Assembly (NCBI GenBank): GCA_016869715.1
Contig: VGDM01000001.1
Span: 186,001-250,000, forward strand
Direction of reading: 5' to 3'
Origin: Alphaproteobacteria bacterium
GTDB taxonomy: Bacteria; Pseudomonadota; Alphaproteobacteria; Acetobacterales; Acetobacteraceae
Length of the DNA: 64,000 nucleotides
Both the position numbers and the translations under genes were made by a program. Below the pieces are notes generated by a model. That model was not told the DNA's origin. It saw only the letters and a list, made by a program, of their open reading frames with translations, and searched no databases. This document shows positions 35,309 through 46,510 of this stretch, piece after piece (position 1 is the stretch's first letter; each line of letters opens with the position of its first letter).

Positions 35309-35430
35309 CGGGCCTCAATCATAGGGCGCAGGCAGCGCCGGGGTTGCAGCATTGCGACGCAAAATGATCCCATGGCCCCGCCGGGTCAAGCGCGACCTGG
35401 GCGCGGGCAGGGGCTTTCCGCATGAAAGCG

Positions 35431-36078
35431 TTATTTGGCGAGTGCCACCGTGTAATCCGCTTCGGTCTTTTGGCGCATCTCAGCCTCGGTCACGCCGGGG
35501 GCGAGTTCCACCAGCTTCATTGCGGCCGGGCCGCGCCGGGCGATTTCAAACACGCCAAGATCGGTGATCACCATATCCACCACACGGCTGCCAGTCAGCG
35601 GCAGGGCGCATTGCCTCAGCAGCTTGGGCTTGCCGCCGGCGGTATGTTCCATCAGCACAATCACGCGCTTGACCCCGGCAACAAGGTCCATGGCACCGCC
35701 CATGCCCTTCACCATCTTGCCCGGGATCATCCAATTGGCGAGGTCGCCATTTTCCGCCACCTGCAAGGCGCCCAGGATGGAAAGGTCAATATGGCCACCG
35801 CGGATCATGCCGAAGGATTGCGCGGAATCGAAGAAGGAACTGGTCGGCAGCTGCGTAATGGTCTGCTTGCCGGCGTTGATCAGATCGGCATCTTCTTCTC
35901 CCTCATAGGGGAAGGGGCCAAGGCCCAGCATGCCGTTTTCGCTTTGCAGCTGCACATTGAACCCGGCGGGGACGTGATTGGCGACCAGAGTCGGAATGCC
36001 AATGCCAAGGTTCACATAAAAGCCATCTTGCAATTCGCGCGCCGCACGGGCGGCCATCTCATCGCGGTTCCAGGCCAT
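35431..36078 (-). CDS. scoB: 3-oxoacid CoA-transferase subunit B
   Basis: Beta subunit of a type I CoA-transferase, moving CoA from succinyl-CoA or a related thioester to a 3-oxoacid such as acetoacetate. Seen: [20 protein letters not shown], the catalytic Glu in the [13 protein letters not shown] motif, [13 protein letters not shown] and [18 protein letters not shown]. Length 215. Translation follows subunit A after 11 bases. Confidence 0.94.
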   Translation of the reverse strand: MAWNRDEMAARAARELQDGFYVNLGIGIPTLVANHVPAGFNVQLQSENGMLGLGPFPYEGEEDADLINAGKQTITQLPTSSFFDSAQSFGMIRGGHIDLSILGALQVAENGDLANWMIPGKMVKGMGGAMDLVAGVKRVIVLMEHTAGGKPKLLRQCALPLTGSRVVDMVITDLGVFEIARRGPAAMKLVELAPGVTEAEMRQKTEADYTVALAK

Positions 36079-36089
36079 GGCTCTTCTCC

Positions 36090-36827
36090 TTACCGCTCGG
36101 ACTCGGCGCGGGCCGCAGCGGCGGGCGCGTGCTTACGGACGGTGCGCTGTTCAATGCGCTTTTCGTAGCCGGGCGGGCAGGTGATCATGCGTTTGACGAA
36201 AATGCCCGGCGTGTGGATGTGGTCCGCATCAATCTCGCCAGGGCGGACTAGATGTTCCACCTGCGCGACGGTTACGCGCGCCGCCGTTGCCATCATCGGG
36301 TTGAAGTTCCGTGCCGTTTTTCGATAGACCAGATTGCCTTCATGATCGCCCATATAGGCGTGGATGATGGCGAGGTCCGCGACAATGCCGCGTTCCATGA
36401 CATAGGTCTCGCCATCGAATTCTCGCGTTTCCTTGCCCTTGGCGACTTCCGTGCCAACGCCGGTTTTCGTAAAAAAGGCGGGAATGCCTGCGCCGCCGGC
36501 ACGAATACGCTCGGCGAGGGTGCCTTGCGGGTTGAATTCAATCTCCAACTCACCGGCCAGATATTGCCGGGCGAATTCAGCGTTTTCGCCGACATAGCTT
36601 GATATCATTTTGCGGATCTGGCGGGTCTTCAGCAGCAGGCCGAGGCCCGCATCATCCACCCCGGCGTTGTTGGACACGACCGTGAGGTCCTTCACGCCAG
36701 AATCGCGAATGGCTTCAATCAGCAGGGTCGGAATGCCGGAAAGCCCGAAGCCGCCAGAATGGATCACCATGCAATCGTGCAATAGGCCAGAAAGCGCCGC
36801 CTTGGCGTCCGGGTAGATTTTCTTCAT
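36090..36827 (-). CDS. scoA: 3-oxoacid CoA-transferase subunit A
   Basis: Alpha subunit of the CoA-transferase. The CoA-binding region is [83 protein letters not shown] and [11 protein letters not shown] follow the family in order. ATG 36827 is chosen (a frame opens at 36842). A slightly long basic tail ([13 protein letters not shown]) follows the usual end. Confidence 0.94.
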   Translation of the reverse strand: MKKIYPDAKAALSGLLHDCMVIHSGGFGLSGIPTLLIEAIRDSGVKDLTVVSNNAGVDDAGLGLLLKTRQIRKMISSYVGENAEFARQYLAGELEIEFNPQGTLAERIRAGGAGIPAFFTKTGVGTEVAKGKETREFDGETYVMERGIVADLAIIHAYMGDHEGNLVYRKTARNFNPMMATAARVTVAQVEHLVRPGEIDADHIHTPGIFVKRMITCPPGYEKRIEQRTVRKHAPAAAARAESER

Positions 36828-36869
36828 GGGCCTTGTCCCCAATCTTTGCCGTTCCGGGGGGTGTCTAAA

Positions 36870-36965
36870 GCATTTTCAAGCCAAGAGGAAACTCTTGGCG
36901 GCTCGGAAAATGCGACCCAGTTAAGCGCCTATTTTCAAGCCAAAAGAAAACTCTTTGCGGCGCTG
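36870..36965 (-). repeat. Dispersed palindromic repeat, family 1, copies C and C2
   Basis: Copy C (36870-36919) is the reverse complement of the copy A layout: GCATTTTCAAGCCAAGAG, GAAA loop, CTCTTGGCGGCTCGGAAAATGCGACCCA. A second, incomplete copy follows at 36931-36965 (ATTTTCAAGCCAAAAGAAAA, CTCTTTGCGGCGCTG). The tandem pair lies between scoA and the first broken glycosyltransferase. Confidence 0.7.
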
Positions 36966-36975
36966 CCTCTCGTCT

Positions 36976-38110
36976 CTACCGAATCGTAAGGCCCACGGGC
37001 GGGGGCCAGTGTAGGCGCGGCCAAAGGCCATGGCTCGCCGTGCTCTCCGCCGCTGCCTCGACAGCATTGGCCCGGGTGAATTTGGCGCGCAGAGTGCGGC
37101 TTGCCGCCAGCCCCTTTTGCCGCCACTCCTCGTAACGGGCGATCATAACGCGCATTTTCTGCGCAAGATCATCAACATCCGCTTCGGCCCAATGGCCCAA
37201 ATCCCCTTCGCGGCGCAGCACGATCCGCTGGTAATCACGACCCGTGATCGGCACCAGCCTATGGGCAATCGGCGAGAAATACCCCTCTACCGGCTTCAGA
37301 AATTCGGTATGGCCCGAATAATTCGTCGTGATCGCCGGTAATCCGGTGGCCATGGCTTCAAGCAGCGGCAGCCCCCAGCCTTCGGCGCGGCTCAGGAAAA
37401 CAAAGGCATCGGCCATGCTGTAAATGAGGAAAAGCTCTTGTCGGGTCATGGCGCCGCAGAGCAGCTTTACATTCGGCACGCCGAAACCCCTGATAAAATC
37501 AAGCAGCGCCGCGCCCTTACGTTCTTGACCAAATATGAAATAATCGCTCTTAATTAGAAGTTCGACCTTCGGGTCCCCGCCGAAGGCCTTCGCAAAAGTC
37601 TGGAGAAGCTGGGTATGGCCCTTTCGCTCCTCAAACTTGCCGATCATCAGAAATTGGAAGGTCTTTGGCTTCGGTGAGGCCGGCGCGAGGCGGGCGAAGG
37701 GGTGAAAGGTTCCCGTGTCCACACCTTCGGCAATCACATCAAGCTTGGCTGACGATATGCCCTGGCCTTGCAGAATGCCCTTGGCCCAGGCGCTTGGCGT
37801 CCACACCAGATCGGCGCGCTGAAGTTGCGGAACATGGCCGGGCGAGAGCCTGTCATGTTCAAAAACCGCCCAGACGATATCGCGTCCCTGTGTTTTTATG
37901 GTCGCTGGCCGCGCGAAGGCATAGAACCAGATATTAATGTCTGTCGGCTGCGCTGCCTGCACCAGGCGTTCGGCGGATGCTTCATCCGAGAGCAGATGTT
38001 CAGCCCAAAACTCCATCTGGCAGGGTAAGTTTCTCGAACTGATCGCAAAACCCGGCGAAATGCGTCCCAAAGCACAGAACATTGCGCTGCCCGATCAGGT
38101 TGATCTTCAT
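36976..38110 (-). pseudogene. GT4-type glycosyltransferase, frameshifted near the start (copy 1)
   Basis: The main frame carries a GT-B group 1 enzyme: INIWFYAFARPATI, DLVWTPSAWAKGIL, EGVDTGTFHP, FQFLMIGKFEERKGHTQLLQ, the donor-binding AFVFLSRAEGWGLPLLEAMA and a C-terminal helical tail. The first 33 residues (MKINLIGQRNVLCFGTHFAG, then FCDQFEKLTLP) lie in another frame starting at ATG 38110. The frames part near 38017-38022, where the paralogue at 39.6 kb is in one frame. An internal ATG at 38016 could still give a product without the first Rossmann strand. A short leader peptide frame (38166-38108) overlaps at ATGA. Sugar and acceptor unknown. Confidence 0.7.
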
Positions 38111-38361
38111 CGGCGCGCATCGCTGGCATCTGAGAAGGACCTCTTGCGGGCGAGAGCGGCGGTCATGGCTTCCTCCTGATCCGGTTTTGGAGAAAGTGGA
38201 TTGGGCTTTCCCGCAGAACCCTCAAGGGGTGCGCCATGACACTGTCTTTACCGGCCTGACCGCGGATCATTGGTAAGCGAAACAACGGGATTGTTGCCAG
38301 CACGACCGAAGGGTTGGGCGAGCCCGGCCTGCGATTGCCCCGCGAGGGGTGGAGCGCCCCC

Positions 38362-38390
38362 TTGCCGAGGCAGTCCTTGGGCGCTAATAC
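38362..38390 (+). promoter_or_regulatory. Putative sigma-70-type promoter of the tRNA-Ala gene
   Basis: TTGCCG (38362-38367) and TAATAC (38385-38390) are separated by exactly 17 bases, and the tRNA 5' end follows 15 bases after the -10 element. The rest of the 38111-38404 gap shows no gene that I can support. Confidence 0.5.
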
Positions 38391-38404
38391 CGCGTTGTTT
38401 TTGG

Positions 38405-38480
<76 letters not shown>

Positions 38481-38493
38481 CCATCAAACACAT

Positions 38494-39626
38494 TCATCTG
38501 ATCGCAAGGTTGGGCGGGAGTTGAAACCCCGCAGGCGGCAGCATAGCTCGGCGGATCAAGCTTTCCAAGGCGATATCGGTCGCCGCCGCCCACGGAAATT
38601 TGGCCCGAAGGATTTGGCTCGCCCGCAACCCTTTTCGCCGCCACACTGGGAAAATGCCCACCATCTCCTGCATCTTTTGGGCAAGATCATCGACATCCGC
38701 TTCGGCCCAACGCCCCTAATCGCCTTCATGTCCCAGGGCAAATTGCTGGTATTCGGGATCATTGATCGGCACCAGCCTATGCGCGACCGGCATGAAATGC
38801 CCCTCCACCTCCTTGAGGAATTCCGTCTGGCCCGAATAATTGACGGCAATGGTAGGTAAGCCGCAGGCCATGGCCTCGATAAGCGGAAGCTCCCAGCCTT
38901 CAGCCCGGCTCGGGAAAACGAAGGCATCGGCGGCATTGTAGATCATGAAAAGGTCTTCGCGGGATGCATCTCCGGTCAGCAACCGGATGTTTGGAGCGTC
39001 CGCACGCTTCACAAGGTCAAGAAGCTTGGCGCCCCTGACTTCTCCTCCCTGGTGGAAGAAATCACCCTTGATCAGAAGCTCTACGTTCGGGTCGTTGCCG
39101 AAGGCTTTGACGAAGGCTTCAACAAGTTGCGTGTAGCCCTTTCGCGCCTCAAATTTTCCCACCATCAGGAAACGGAATGTGTCGCGGCTGCGTGCTCTGT
39201 GCCACGCCCGGCAGGAGGGATGGAAAATGTTAGGATCAACGCCTTCAGGCACCAGGTCCACTTTTCGGGCGGCAAACCCTGCCGTTCCAATATGCCCTTG
39301 GCTCAACTGCTCGGAGTCCAGATCAAGTCCGCTCTTGAAAGCTTGTTCAAATAGGCTGGTGCCAGCCTGTCTTGCTCAAAGATCGCCCAGACCACGTTTT
39401 GCCCCCTGGTCAGCAAGGTGCCAGGGCGTGCAAAGGCGTAGAACCATATATTGATGTCGCGCGGTGTCGCGCTTTGGACCAAGTGCTCGACCGAGGCCTC
39501 GTCAGTCAGGCGATATTCAAAGATTTCACTTTCAAGATAGGCGTACTTCTTGAGGTGCCCACAAAAGGCGGAAAAATGATTGCCGAAACCTGTCGGATGA
39601 TGCTGACCGATGACATTGATCTTCAT
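38494..39626 (-). pseudogene. GT4-type glycosyltransferase, multiply disrupted (copy 2)
   Basis: A paralogue of the gene at 37-38 kb, aligned over its whole length. It begins MKINVIGQHHPTGFGNHFSA at ATG 39626. TGA at 39303-39305 replaces the Trp codon of DLIWTPSxWAKGIL. A frameshift between about 39250 and 39290 follows, before VDLVPEGVDPNIFHP. TAG at 38716-38718 replaces the Leu codon of EGDLGHWAEADVDDL, after which the frame continues to a natural end (PPNLAIR) near the tRNA. Donor-site region AFVFPSRAEGWELPLIEAMA is still legible. Three independent lesions make it non-functional. Confidence 0.85.
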
Positions 39627-39729
39627 GCCATCAAGGCCCTTCGCTGTTGCTGCCTGATGTCCTTGTCGCGGGAACTGGATGATTTTGGATGTAATGTCGT
39701 TCGTAACGATTGCATCTCGAGTCAAAGCG

Positions 39730-40107
39730 CTAGCGCTGCCCCACCCCCACAATCCGATAATCAAACACCCCGCCATCGGGTTCCGTCACCGCCACATGTT
39801 CCCCTGGCCGAATCGGGCTGCTGCCGGGATCGAAATGCGCCTCAGGCGCATCAAAGCGCTCCTCCAAGCTGCCGCTGAAGCGTATGAACCAGCCATTATC
39901 GCCATCATATTGCACATCACCCTGTTCGGGTGGTGTGTCCGGGCGATAGCGCCGCGCGCGCCAGGGGGCGGGGTCCTCGGCCCAGGCCTTCGCATCGGGG
40001 TGCCCGCCCGCATCCAGGGCCAGTTCAATCTCATAACGACGATCCAAGCAGCCCGTGGGCAAGCCCGGCCCCGCCACAAGGGAGAGTGTCACCAGCATTC
40101 GCTCCAT
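39730..40107 (-). CDS. Hypothetical protein, possibly exported
   Basis: A 125-residue protein with a short hydrophobic start MERMLVTLSLVAGPGLPTGC, which could be a weak lipoprotein signal ending at Cys20. A polar region with RYEIELALDAGG, YDGDNGWFIRFSGSL and a C-terminal GEHVAVTEPDGGVFDYRIVG segment that looks like beta strands follows. I do not recognise a family. It lies between the second broken glycosyltransferase and kup, in the same direction as both. Confidence 0.55.
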   Translation of the reverse strand: MERMLVTLSLVAGPGLPTGCLDRRYEIELALDAGGHPDAKAWAEDPAPWRARRYRPDTPPEQGDVQYDGDNGWFIRFSGSLEERFDAPEAHFDPGSSPIRPGEHVAVTEPDGGVFDYRIVGVGQR

Positions 40108-40141
40108 GTGCGTCTCCTCAATTGGGGCTGCACCGCCCCAA

Positions 40142-42025
40142 TCAGATCGCGACTTTCACGCCCAATTCAACCACGCGATCCGATGGGATGCGGAAGAATT
40201 CAGTGGCCGAGAGCGAATTGCGGCTGAGCAACATAAACAGCCATTGCCGCCAGCGCGACATTTTCGGCACCGCCGCCGCCACTACCGTCTCCCGCCCCAG
40301 GAAATAGGAGGTTTGCATCGGTTCATAGGGAATGCCCAGATCAGCCAGGGCTTCAAGCTCACGCGGAATATTGGGGCTTTCCTGGAAACCGTAGCGTAGC
40401 GCCACGCGATAGATATTGGGTGCCAATTCCTCCACGGCGCGGCGCCGATCAGCGCCCACTTGCGGCACATCCTCATTGGTGACGGTCAGGAATAGCACAC
40501 GTTCATGCAAAACCTTGTTGTGCTTTAAGTTATGCAACAAGGCACCGGGCAGGAATTCCGCCTGGCGGGTCATAAACACCGCCGTGCCAGGTACACGCAT
40601 AGTGCGTGATTGCGGCAGGCGCGCGATGAAGGATTTGAGCGGCAGTCCATCCTGACGGATGCGCGCAAACAGCAATTCCCGTCCGCGATGCCAGGTCAGC
40701 ATTACGGTGAACAGCACAACACCCAGCACCAGCGGTACATAACCGCCATCGGGGATTTTCAGCACATTGGAAACGAAGAACGCGAGATCAAGCGCCAGCA
40801 GTGGCAGGAAAACGCCAAGCGCACCGATCAAGGGCCAGACGAACTTCCGCTGAAATACCACCATGGCAAGGCAGGAGGTGCAGACAAAAGTGCCGGTCAC
40901 CGCTATGCCATAAGCTGCCGCCAGGCGCTCCGAATCGCGAAAGGTCACCACTAGAATCAACACGCCAATCAGCAGCGCAAAATTCACCTGCGGCATATAG
41001 ATCTGGCCTTCCTCTGTCTCGCTCGTATGGCGCACCACCAGTCGCGGCAGGAAGCCAAGCTGCACGCATTGCCGCGCAATGGTATAGGCGCCCGAGATCA
41101 TCGCCTGGCTCGCAATAATGGTGGCGGCTGTGGCCAGGAACACGAGCGGCAGGCGGAACCATTCCGGCGCAAGCAAAAAGAATGGATTTTCTAGCGAAGC
41201 CGGATCACGCAGCAAAAGCGCTCCTTGGCCAAGGTAATTAAGCACCAGCGCCGGCAACACAATCACCATCCAGGCCCAGCGGATCGGGCGGCGCCCGAAA
41301 TGCCCCATATCGGCGTAAAGCGCTTCCGCCCCCGTCACCGCCAGCACCACGGAGCCAAAGGCAATGAAGGCCATTAGCCGGTAATGCAGGCAGAAGCTGA
41401 TCGCCCAATGCGGTGAAATCGCCGCCAGCACGCCCGGGTTGTGCAGCACTTCCCACAGCCCAAGCAGCCCAATCACCAAAAACCAGGCCGCACAAATGGG
41501 CCCAAAGATTGCCCCCATCTTCGCCGTGCCGCGATATTGCATCAGGAACAGCGCCAACAGGATCACAATTGAAATCGGCAAGACCGCCTTTTCCAAATGC
41601 GGCGAGACAACCTTGAGCCCCTCCACCGCCGACAACACCGAAATCGCCGGCGTGATGATGCCATCACCAAAGAACAGGCAGGCCCCGGCAATGCCGATCA
41701 ACGCCAATATCCAGCGCGTCCGCGGGCTTTCCACACTCCGCTGCGCCAATGCCATGAGTGCCAGGATACCACCCTCACCCCGGTTATCGGCACGCAGCAC
41801 GAAGGCGACATATTTCACCGTGACCGTCAGAATGAGCGACCAGATGATTAGACTCAGCAGACCTAGCACTTCCCAGGATTCGACGCCGCCTTCCTCAAAA
41901 TGATTGACGGCGGCGCGCATGGCGTAAAGGGGCGAAGTGCCGATATCCCCATAAACAACACCCAGAACCGCCAGGATCAGGGCGAGTGAGGGCGCGGAAC
42001 GGCACTCGGTGGCGGGGCTACTCAT
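40142..42025 (-). CDS. kup: Low-affinity potassium transporter Kup
   Basis: Proton-coupled potassium uptake at the inner membrane. The N-terminal signature [20 protein letters not shown] is diagnostic. The further conserved pieces are [56 protein letters not shown] and YLGQGALLL. About twelve helices and a C-terminal cytoplasmic domain ([20 protein letters not shown]) follow. Length 627 is normal. Confidence 0.96.
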   Translation of the reverse strand: MSSPATECRSAPSLALILAVLGVVYGDIGTSPLYAMRAAVNHFEEGGVESWEVLGLLSLIIWSLILTVTVKYVAFVLRADNRGEGGILALMALAQRSVESPRTRWILALIGIAGACLFFGDGIITPAISVLSAVEGLKVVSPHLEKAVLPISIVILLALFLMQYRGTAKMGAIFGPICAAWFLVIGLLGLWEVLHNPGVLAAISPHWAISFCLHYRLMAFIAFGSVVLAVTGAEALYADMGHFGRRPIRWAWMVIVLPALVLNYLGQGALLLRDPASLENPFFLLAPEWFRLPLVFLATAATIIASQAMISGAYTIARQCVQLGFLPRLVVRHTSETEEGQIYMPQVNFALLIGVLILVVTFRDSERLAAAYGIAVTGTFVCTSCLAMVVFQRKFVWPLIGALGVFLPLLALDLAFFVSNVLKIPDGGYVPLVLGVVLFTVMLTWHRGRELLFARIRQDGLPLKSFIARLPQSRTMRVPGTAVFMTRQAEFLPGALLHNLKHNKVLHERVLFLTVTNEDVPQVGADRRRAVEELAPNIYRVALRYGFQESPNIPRELEALADLGIPYEPMQTSYFLGRETVVAAAVPKMSRWRQWLFMLLSRNSLSATEFFRIPSDRVVELGVKVAI

Positions 42026-42121
42026 GGCGATGCGCTCAGGCGGAACATCATGGGGGGTCGCTCTGCGCTTTTAGCGCAGGGATGCAAGGGCTTTGACTCG
42101 CATTCCGCGCATGGCGAGTAT

Positions 42122-42913
42122 TCAATGCCCGCGCAGAATTTGGCTCAGGAAAAGCTTCAACCGATCGGTCCTTGGTGCATTGAAGATCTGCTCGGGCGTG
42201 CCGACCTCAACCACCTCACCCTGATCCATAAACACCACGCGGTCGGCGACCTGGCGGGCAAAGCCCATTTCATGCGTCACGACCATCATGGTCATGCCCG
42301 TGCCGGCCAATTCCACCATCACATCCAGCACTTCCTTGATCATTTCGGGATCAAGCGCGGAGGTCGGTTCGTCAAAAAGCATGATCTTGGGGCGCATGCA
42401 AAGCGCGCGGGCAATTGCCACGCGCTGCTGCTGCCCGCCGGAAAGCTGGCCCGGATATTTCTTAGCCTGCTCAGGGATCTTGACGCGCGCGAGCAATTCC
42501 ATGGCCAATTCTTCCGCGTCCTTCTTCGGCATGCGCCGCACCCAGATCGGCGCCAGGGTGCAGTTTTCCAGCACCGTTAGATGCGGGAAAAGATTGAAGG
42601 ACTGAAAAACCATGCCAACCTCGCGGCGGATCGCATCCAAGGCGCGCACATCATCGGTCAGTTCAATGCCTTCCACCGCAATGCGGCCTTCCTGGTGGAT
42701 TTCAAGGCGATTGATGCAGCGGATCATGGTGGATTTGCCGGAGCCGGAAGGCCCGCACACCACCACGCGTTCACCGGGCGCCACGGCAAGGTTCACATCG
42801 CGCAGCACATGCAGCGCGCCAAACCATTTATTCACGCCGGCCAATTTAATGGCGGGCGGCGCATCGGCCTGGACGGCAGAGGCAAGATGGTCGATTTCAG
42901 CGGAAGCGCTCAT
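42122..42913 (-). CDS. aapP: Amino-acid ABC transporter ATP-binding protein
   Basis: ATPase subunit of a polar amino-acid importer (AapP/GlnQ type). Walker [14 protein letters not shown]-loop [17 protein letters not shown] signature [19 protein letters not shown], Walker [16 protein letters not shown] and H-loop [15 protein letters not shown] are all present. Length 263. It follows the two permease genes on the same strand. Confidence 0.93.
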   Translation of the reverse strand: MSASAEIDHLASAVQADAPPAIKLAGVNKWFGALHVLRDVNLAVAPGERVVVCGPSGSGKSTMIRCINRLEIHQEGRIAVEGIELTDDVRALDAIRREVGMVFQSFNLFPHLTVLENCTLAPIWVRRMPKKDAEELAMELLARVKIPEQAKKYPGQLSGGQQQRVAIARALCMRPKIMLFDEPTSALDPEMIKEVLDVMVELAGTGMTMMVVTHEMGFARQVADRVVFMDQGEVVEVGTPEQIFNAPRTDRLKLFLSQILRGH

Positions 42914-42930
42914 TTGATTGTTCCCGGATG

Positions 42931-44052
42931 TCAGCGTTGGCGATGGCGATTCAACTCCGCCTCTAACCCGCGGCTGTATTTGGACATGGCATAGCAGAAA
43001 ACCAGATAGATGCTGCCGATAAAGACATAGACCTCAACACCGAAGCCCTGCCAGGCGGGCTCCACAATCGCGGTCTTGCCGGCAGTGAGCAGATCGAAAA
43101 TGCCGATGATCAGCACAAGCGACGTATCCTTGAAGAAGCCGATGAAGGTATTGACCAAGGGCGGGATCACCATGCGCAAAGCCTGCGGCAGAATGATCAA
43201 CCCGGTCTTTTGCCAGAAGGACAGCCCCATCGCATCGGCGGCTTCATATTGCCCCTTCGGCAGGGCTTGCAGCCCACCGCGCACCACCTCCGCCAGATAG
43301 GCGCCGGCAAACAGGATAATGGCGATCTGCGCGCGTAGCAGCTTATCAATATTCATCCCCTCCGGCAGGAACAGGGGAAACATGACGCTCGCCATGAATA
43401 GCAAGCTGATCAGCGGCACACCGCGTATCAGCTCCACATACAAAACGCACAGCACCTTGATCGCTGGGAGCGACGAACGCCTGCCAAGCGCGACCAGGAT
43501 CGAAAGCGGGAAAGCGAAAGCGAGCCCAAAGGTCGCCAGGATCAGCGTGATCGGCAAGCCCCCCCAGCGTTCCTGTGGCACATGGGGCAGGCCGAAGACG
43601 CCGCCCCACATGAGCACGCCGATCGCGGTCAGCATCCCTACCCAAATCAGCGCCAATTCCCAACGCCAGAAGCGCCGCACGGCAGAAATGATGTAGAGCA
43701 GCACGAAAAGCACACAGGCCAGGGCCGGGCGCCAATGCTGTTCATAGGGATAGGTGCCAAACAGCATGAAGCGGTGCTTTTCGCCGATCACCGCCCAGCA
43801 GGCGCCAGAACCCTGCAAATCCCGGCAGCCCTGCGTCTGCGGCCCCTGTGCATTGGACGGCACGGACCAGATCGCCTTCACGAAGGCCCAATCAATGAAG
43901 GACAGAGCCATCGTGATCAGCAGATAGCCCATGGCCAGCGTCACAGCCGTGGAAAGCCAGCCGGAAAAGAGATTGGCCCTGGCCCAGGCGATCGGCCCCA
44001 CCGCTGTGATCGGCGACTTGCGCGGGCCCGTGGAAATGCTGGCGTCGCTCAT
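42931..44052 (-). CDS. aapM: Amino-acid ABC transporter permease (AapM-like)
   Basis: Integral membrane subunit of the polar amino-acid transporter. The large size (373 residues), extra N-terminal helices and periplasmic loop ([15 protein letters not shown]) are AapM features. The C-terminal permease domain has the loop [39 protein letters not shown] that contacts the ATPase. A gap of 11 bases follows aapQ. Confidence 0.92.
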   Translation of the reverse strand: MSDASISTGPRKSPITAVGPIAWARANLFSGWLSTAVTLAMGYLLITMALSFIDWAFVKAIWSVPSNAQGPQTQGCRDLQGSGACWAVIGEKHRFMLFGTYPYEQHWRPALACVLFVLLYIISAVRRFWRWELALIWVGMLTAIGVLMWGGVFGLPHVPQERWGGLPITLILATFGLAFAFPLSILVALGRRSSLPAIKVLCVLYVELIRGVPLISLLFMASVMFPLFLPEGMNIDKLLRAQIAIILFAGAYLAEVVRGGLQALPKGQYEAADAMGLSFWQKTGLIILPQALRMVIPPLVNTFIGFFKDTSLVLIIGIFDLLTAGKTAIVEPAWQGFGVEVYVFIGSIYLVFCYAMSKYSRGLEAELNRHRQR

Positions 44053-44063
44053 GGCTGGCCCCC

Positions 44064-45266
44064 TTATCGTTCAACCAGCGCGATGCGCGCATTATACCAA
44101 TTCATGAAGAGGCTGATCGAAAGACTGATCGAAAGATAGACCACCATGATGATTGCAATGCCTTCAATTGCCTGCCCCGTCTGATTGAGCGTGGTATTCG
44201 TGATGGACACGATGTCCTGGTAGCCTATTGCAACCGCGAGCGACGAGTTTTTCGTGAGATTCAGATAGTTTGACGTCATGGGCGGAATAATGACCCGGAG
44301 TGCCTGCGGCATCACAATCAGGCGCAGCACAGGACCTTGCTTGAGCCCGAGCGCCTGCGCCGCCTCCACCTGGCCGTGGCTTACGGACATGATGCCCGCG
44401 CGCACCACTTCCGCGATGAAGCCCGCTGTATAGGTGACAAGGCCGATCAGCAACGCGAAATATTCGGGGCTGACATTGATCCCGCCACGGAAATTGAAGC
44501 CGCGCAGCACGGGGTATTCAATCTCCCACGGTGCGCCGAGCGCATACCAAACCACTGCCGGCAAAACCAAAATCATCCCAAGCGCGGCAGGCCAGACCTT
44601 GCGCGGCTGGCCATCTGCCATCTGCTTGGCGCGTGCCATGCGCGCATAGACCCAGGTTGCGACAACGCCGAGAAGACAAACAACCAAAGCCGCCGTATGC
44701 GGATTTTCCCAAACCAGCGCCGGCAGCTTGAGGCCGCGATTGGACAGTACCACGCCTTCCATGGGCTTCAGCGCCTGGCGCGGCCCGGGTAGGCCTTGCA
44801 GGATAGTGTACCAGAACAGCAATTGCAGCAGCAGCGGCAGATCGCGAATGATCTCGATATAAGCGCCAGCAATGCGTGACAGCAGGAAATTATTGGAAAG
44901 CCGCGCAATGCCAATCGCGGTGCCAAGTATGGTGGCCAAGACGATCCCAATCACAGCCACCTTCAGCGTATTCAGCAAGCCAACAAACAGCGCGCGGGCA
45001 TAGGTATTGGTGGGATCATAGGGGATAAGGCTTTCGGCAATCGGCAAGCCGGCTTCACGATCCAGAAAGCCAAAGCCGGTCGCAATGCGCCGAACAGCCA
45101 GATTGTGAGAGGTATTGCTCCAGAGCCAATAGATCATGCTGCCGACCGCAGCGACCACCACGATTTGCCAGAATATGCCGCGCACCCGTTCATCCGACCA
45201 GGAAAACCGAAGCGGGCGTTTGGGCGGGAGCCGTTTATAGCGCGGAACGCTCGCCGTGTCTGACAT
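44064..45266 (-). CDS. aapQ: Amino-acid ABC transporter permease (AapQ-like)
   Basis: First permease of the aapQMP set: 400 residues, with the FGFLDREAGLPIAESLIPYD segment characteristic of AapQ and the coupling loop EVVRAGIMSVSHGQVEAAQALGLKQG followed by VMPQALRVIIPP. In most genomes aapJ, the periplasmic binding protein, lies just upstream; here the upstream DNA instead leads to a divergent ornithine cyclodeaminase-family gene. Confidence 0.92.
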   Translation of the reverse strand: MSDTASVPRYKRLPPKRPLRFSWSDERVRGIFWQIVVVAAVGSMIYWLWSNTSHNLAVRRIATGFGFLDREAGLPIAESLIPYDPTNTYARALFVGLLNTLKVAVIGIVLATILGTAIGIARLSNNFLLSRIAGAYIEIIRDLPLLLQLLFWYTILQGLPGPRQALKPMEGVVLSNRGLKLPALVWENPHTAALVVCLLGVVATWVYARMARAKQMADGQPRKVWPAALGMILVLPAVVWYALGAPWEIEYPVLRGFNFRGGINVSPEYFALLIGLVTYTAGFIAEVVRAGIMSVSHGQVEAAQALGLKQGPVLRLIVMPQALRVIIPPMTSNYLNLTKNSSLAVAIGYQDIVSITNTTLNQTGQAIEGIAIIMVVYLSISLSISLFMNWYNARIALVER

Positions 45267-45571
45267 TATGCGCCTCTCCTGACCTTTATCCTGGCGCTGG
45301 GGGCCGGGTCGTGCCGGTGCCGCGCCCAGCCTGCCACAAACGAAGGCAAAGCGTTACCGGATAGCAGGCCATTCCCGCAAGCGCCTCGGCTTAGGGATCT
45401 CGCCCGGTCCTCGCCTAGGCTGTGCGGCGCGGCGGCTAATGGCATGGTCAAGCGCGGTTCTCCGATTGGGCGCGGGTGCATCCATTTGTAAGGTCAGCAA
45501 TTCCCGCGCCAAAGCTTCCCAACCCCCGGCGGCAATGCCACATGCCCATCAGGAATGGTGGAGGCAGAAGC
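45267..45571. other. Divergent intergenic region without recognisable aapJ
   Basis: The 305 bases between the starts of aapQ and the cyclodeaminase gene hold promoters for both directions by position, but I could not pick out clear -35/-10 pairs. A distant inverted repeat GCCTGC...GCAGGC (about 45330-45370) is seen. No fragment of a solute-binding protein is visible in any frame. Confidence 0.4.
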
Positions 45572-46510
45572 ATGCGGCAGATGGACAAGGCAGCAATCCG
45601 GGCGGCCCTGCCCTGGGATCGGCTGATCGAAGCCCTCGCCGAGATGTTCCGGCAGGGCTGCGAAGCGCCGCTTCGGCACCGCCACGGCTGGGATGATGGC
45701 GCCGGGGCGCAAAACACCCTGCTGCTGATGCCGGCCTGGCGCGCGGGCGGGCATTACGGCGTCAAGATTGTGCATGTCGCGCCAGGCAATGATGCGCGCG
45801 CCCTGCCTGCCGTTCATGCCAGCTATTTGCTGTCCGATGCCACCACCGGTGCACCGCTCGCCATGCTCGATGGCGGCGAATTAACGGATCGGCGCACGGC
45901 AGCGGCCAGTCTTCTCGCCGCGCGCTATCTGGCCCGGCCCGAGAGCTCTCGCCTGCTGCTGCTGGGCAGCGGCAGGGTCGCCCATGCCCTGGCCGAGGCT
46001 TATGCTGCCTGTTTTCCAATCACGGATATCGCGATCTGGTCACGCAAGGGCGAAAATGCCGCGCGTTTGGCCGGGCAGCTTGCCGCGCATGGAATGCCGG
46101 CGCTGGCGGTGGCTGAGCCGGATTTCGCCGCCGCCGATATCATTAGCGCCGCCACGCTCGCTACCGATGCGCTGATCCCCGGCGCGGCGCTCAAGCCCGG
46201 CGTGCATCTTGATCTGGTCGGCGCCTATCGGCCCGATATGCGCGAAGCCGATGCGCTGGCGCTGAAGCGCGCCCTTTTGGTGGTGGATACCCGCGCCGGG
46301 AGCCTGGCTGAAGCCGGCGATGTGGTGCAGGCCATCGCTGAGGGTGCGATTGCAGCGGAACATGTTGCGGCGGATTTGGCGCAACTTTGCCGTGGCGCCC
46401 ATCCGGGCCGACAAGACGCGGATCAGATCACTGCCTTCAAATCCGTGGGCTGGGCCGGGGAGGATTTGGCGGCCGCGATACTGGCTTATGAGGGGGTAAG
46501 CATTTTCTAG
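45572..46510 (+). CDS. Ornithine cyclodeaminase/mu-crystallin family protein
   Basis: NAD(P)-dependent enzyme of the ornithine cyclodeaminase, alanine dehydrogenase or ketimine reductase group. Seen: GGHYGVKIVHVAPGNDARALP, LAMLDGGELTDRRTAAASLLAARYLA, the Rossmann motif LLLLGSGRVAHALAEAY and HLDLVGAYRPDMREAD. Length 312 from ATG 45572 with a GGTGGAGG ribosome-binding site. The last codons (VSIF and TAG) lie inside a dispersed repeat. Adjacent to an amino-acid importer, which suits an amino- or imino-acid substrate. Confidence 0.9.
   Translation: MRQMDKAAIRAALPWDRLIEALAEMFRQGCEAPLRHRHGWDDGAGAQNTLLLMPAWRAGGHYGVKIVHVAPGNDARALPAVHASYLLSDATTGAPLAMLDGGELTDRRTAAASLLAARYLARPESSRLLLLGSGRVAHALAEAYAACFPITDIAIWSRKGENAARLAGQLAAHGMPALAVAEPDFAAADIISAATLATDALIPGAALKPGVHLDLVGAYRPDMREADALALKRALLVVDTRAGSLAEAGDVVQAIAEGAIAAEHVAADLAQLCRGAHPGRQDADQITAFKSVGWAGEDLAAAILAYEGVSIF

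Noticed and set aside
42047-42121. Possible tRNA fragment between kup and aapP
   Set aside because: The TTTGACTCGCATTCC stretch recalls a T arm, but no cloverleaf can be drawn.
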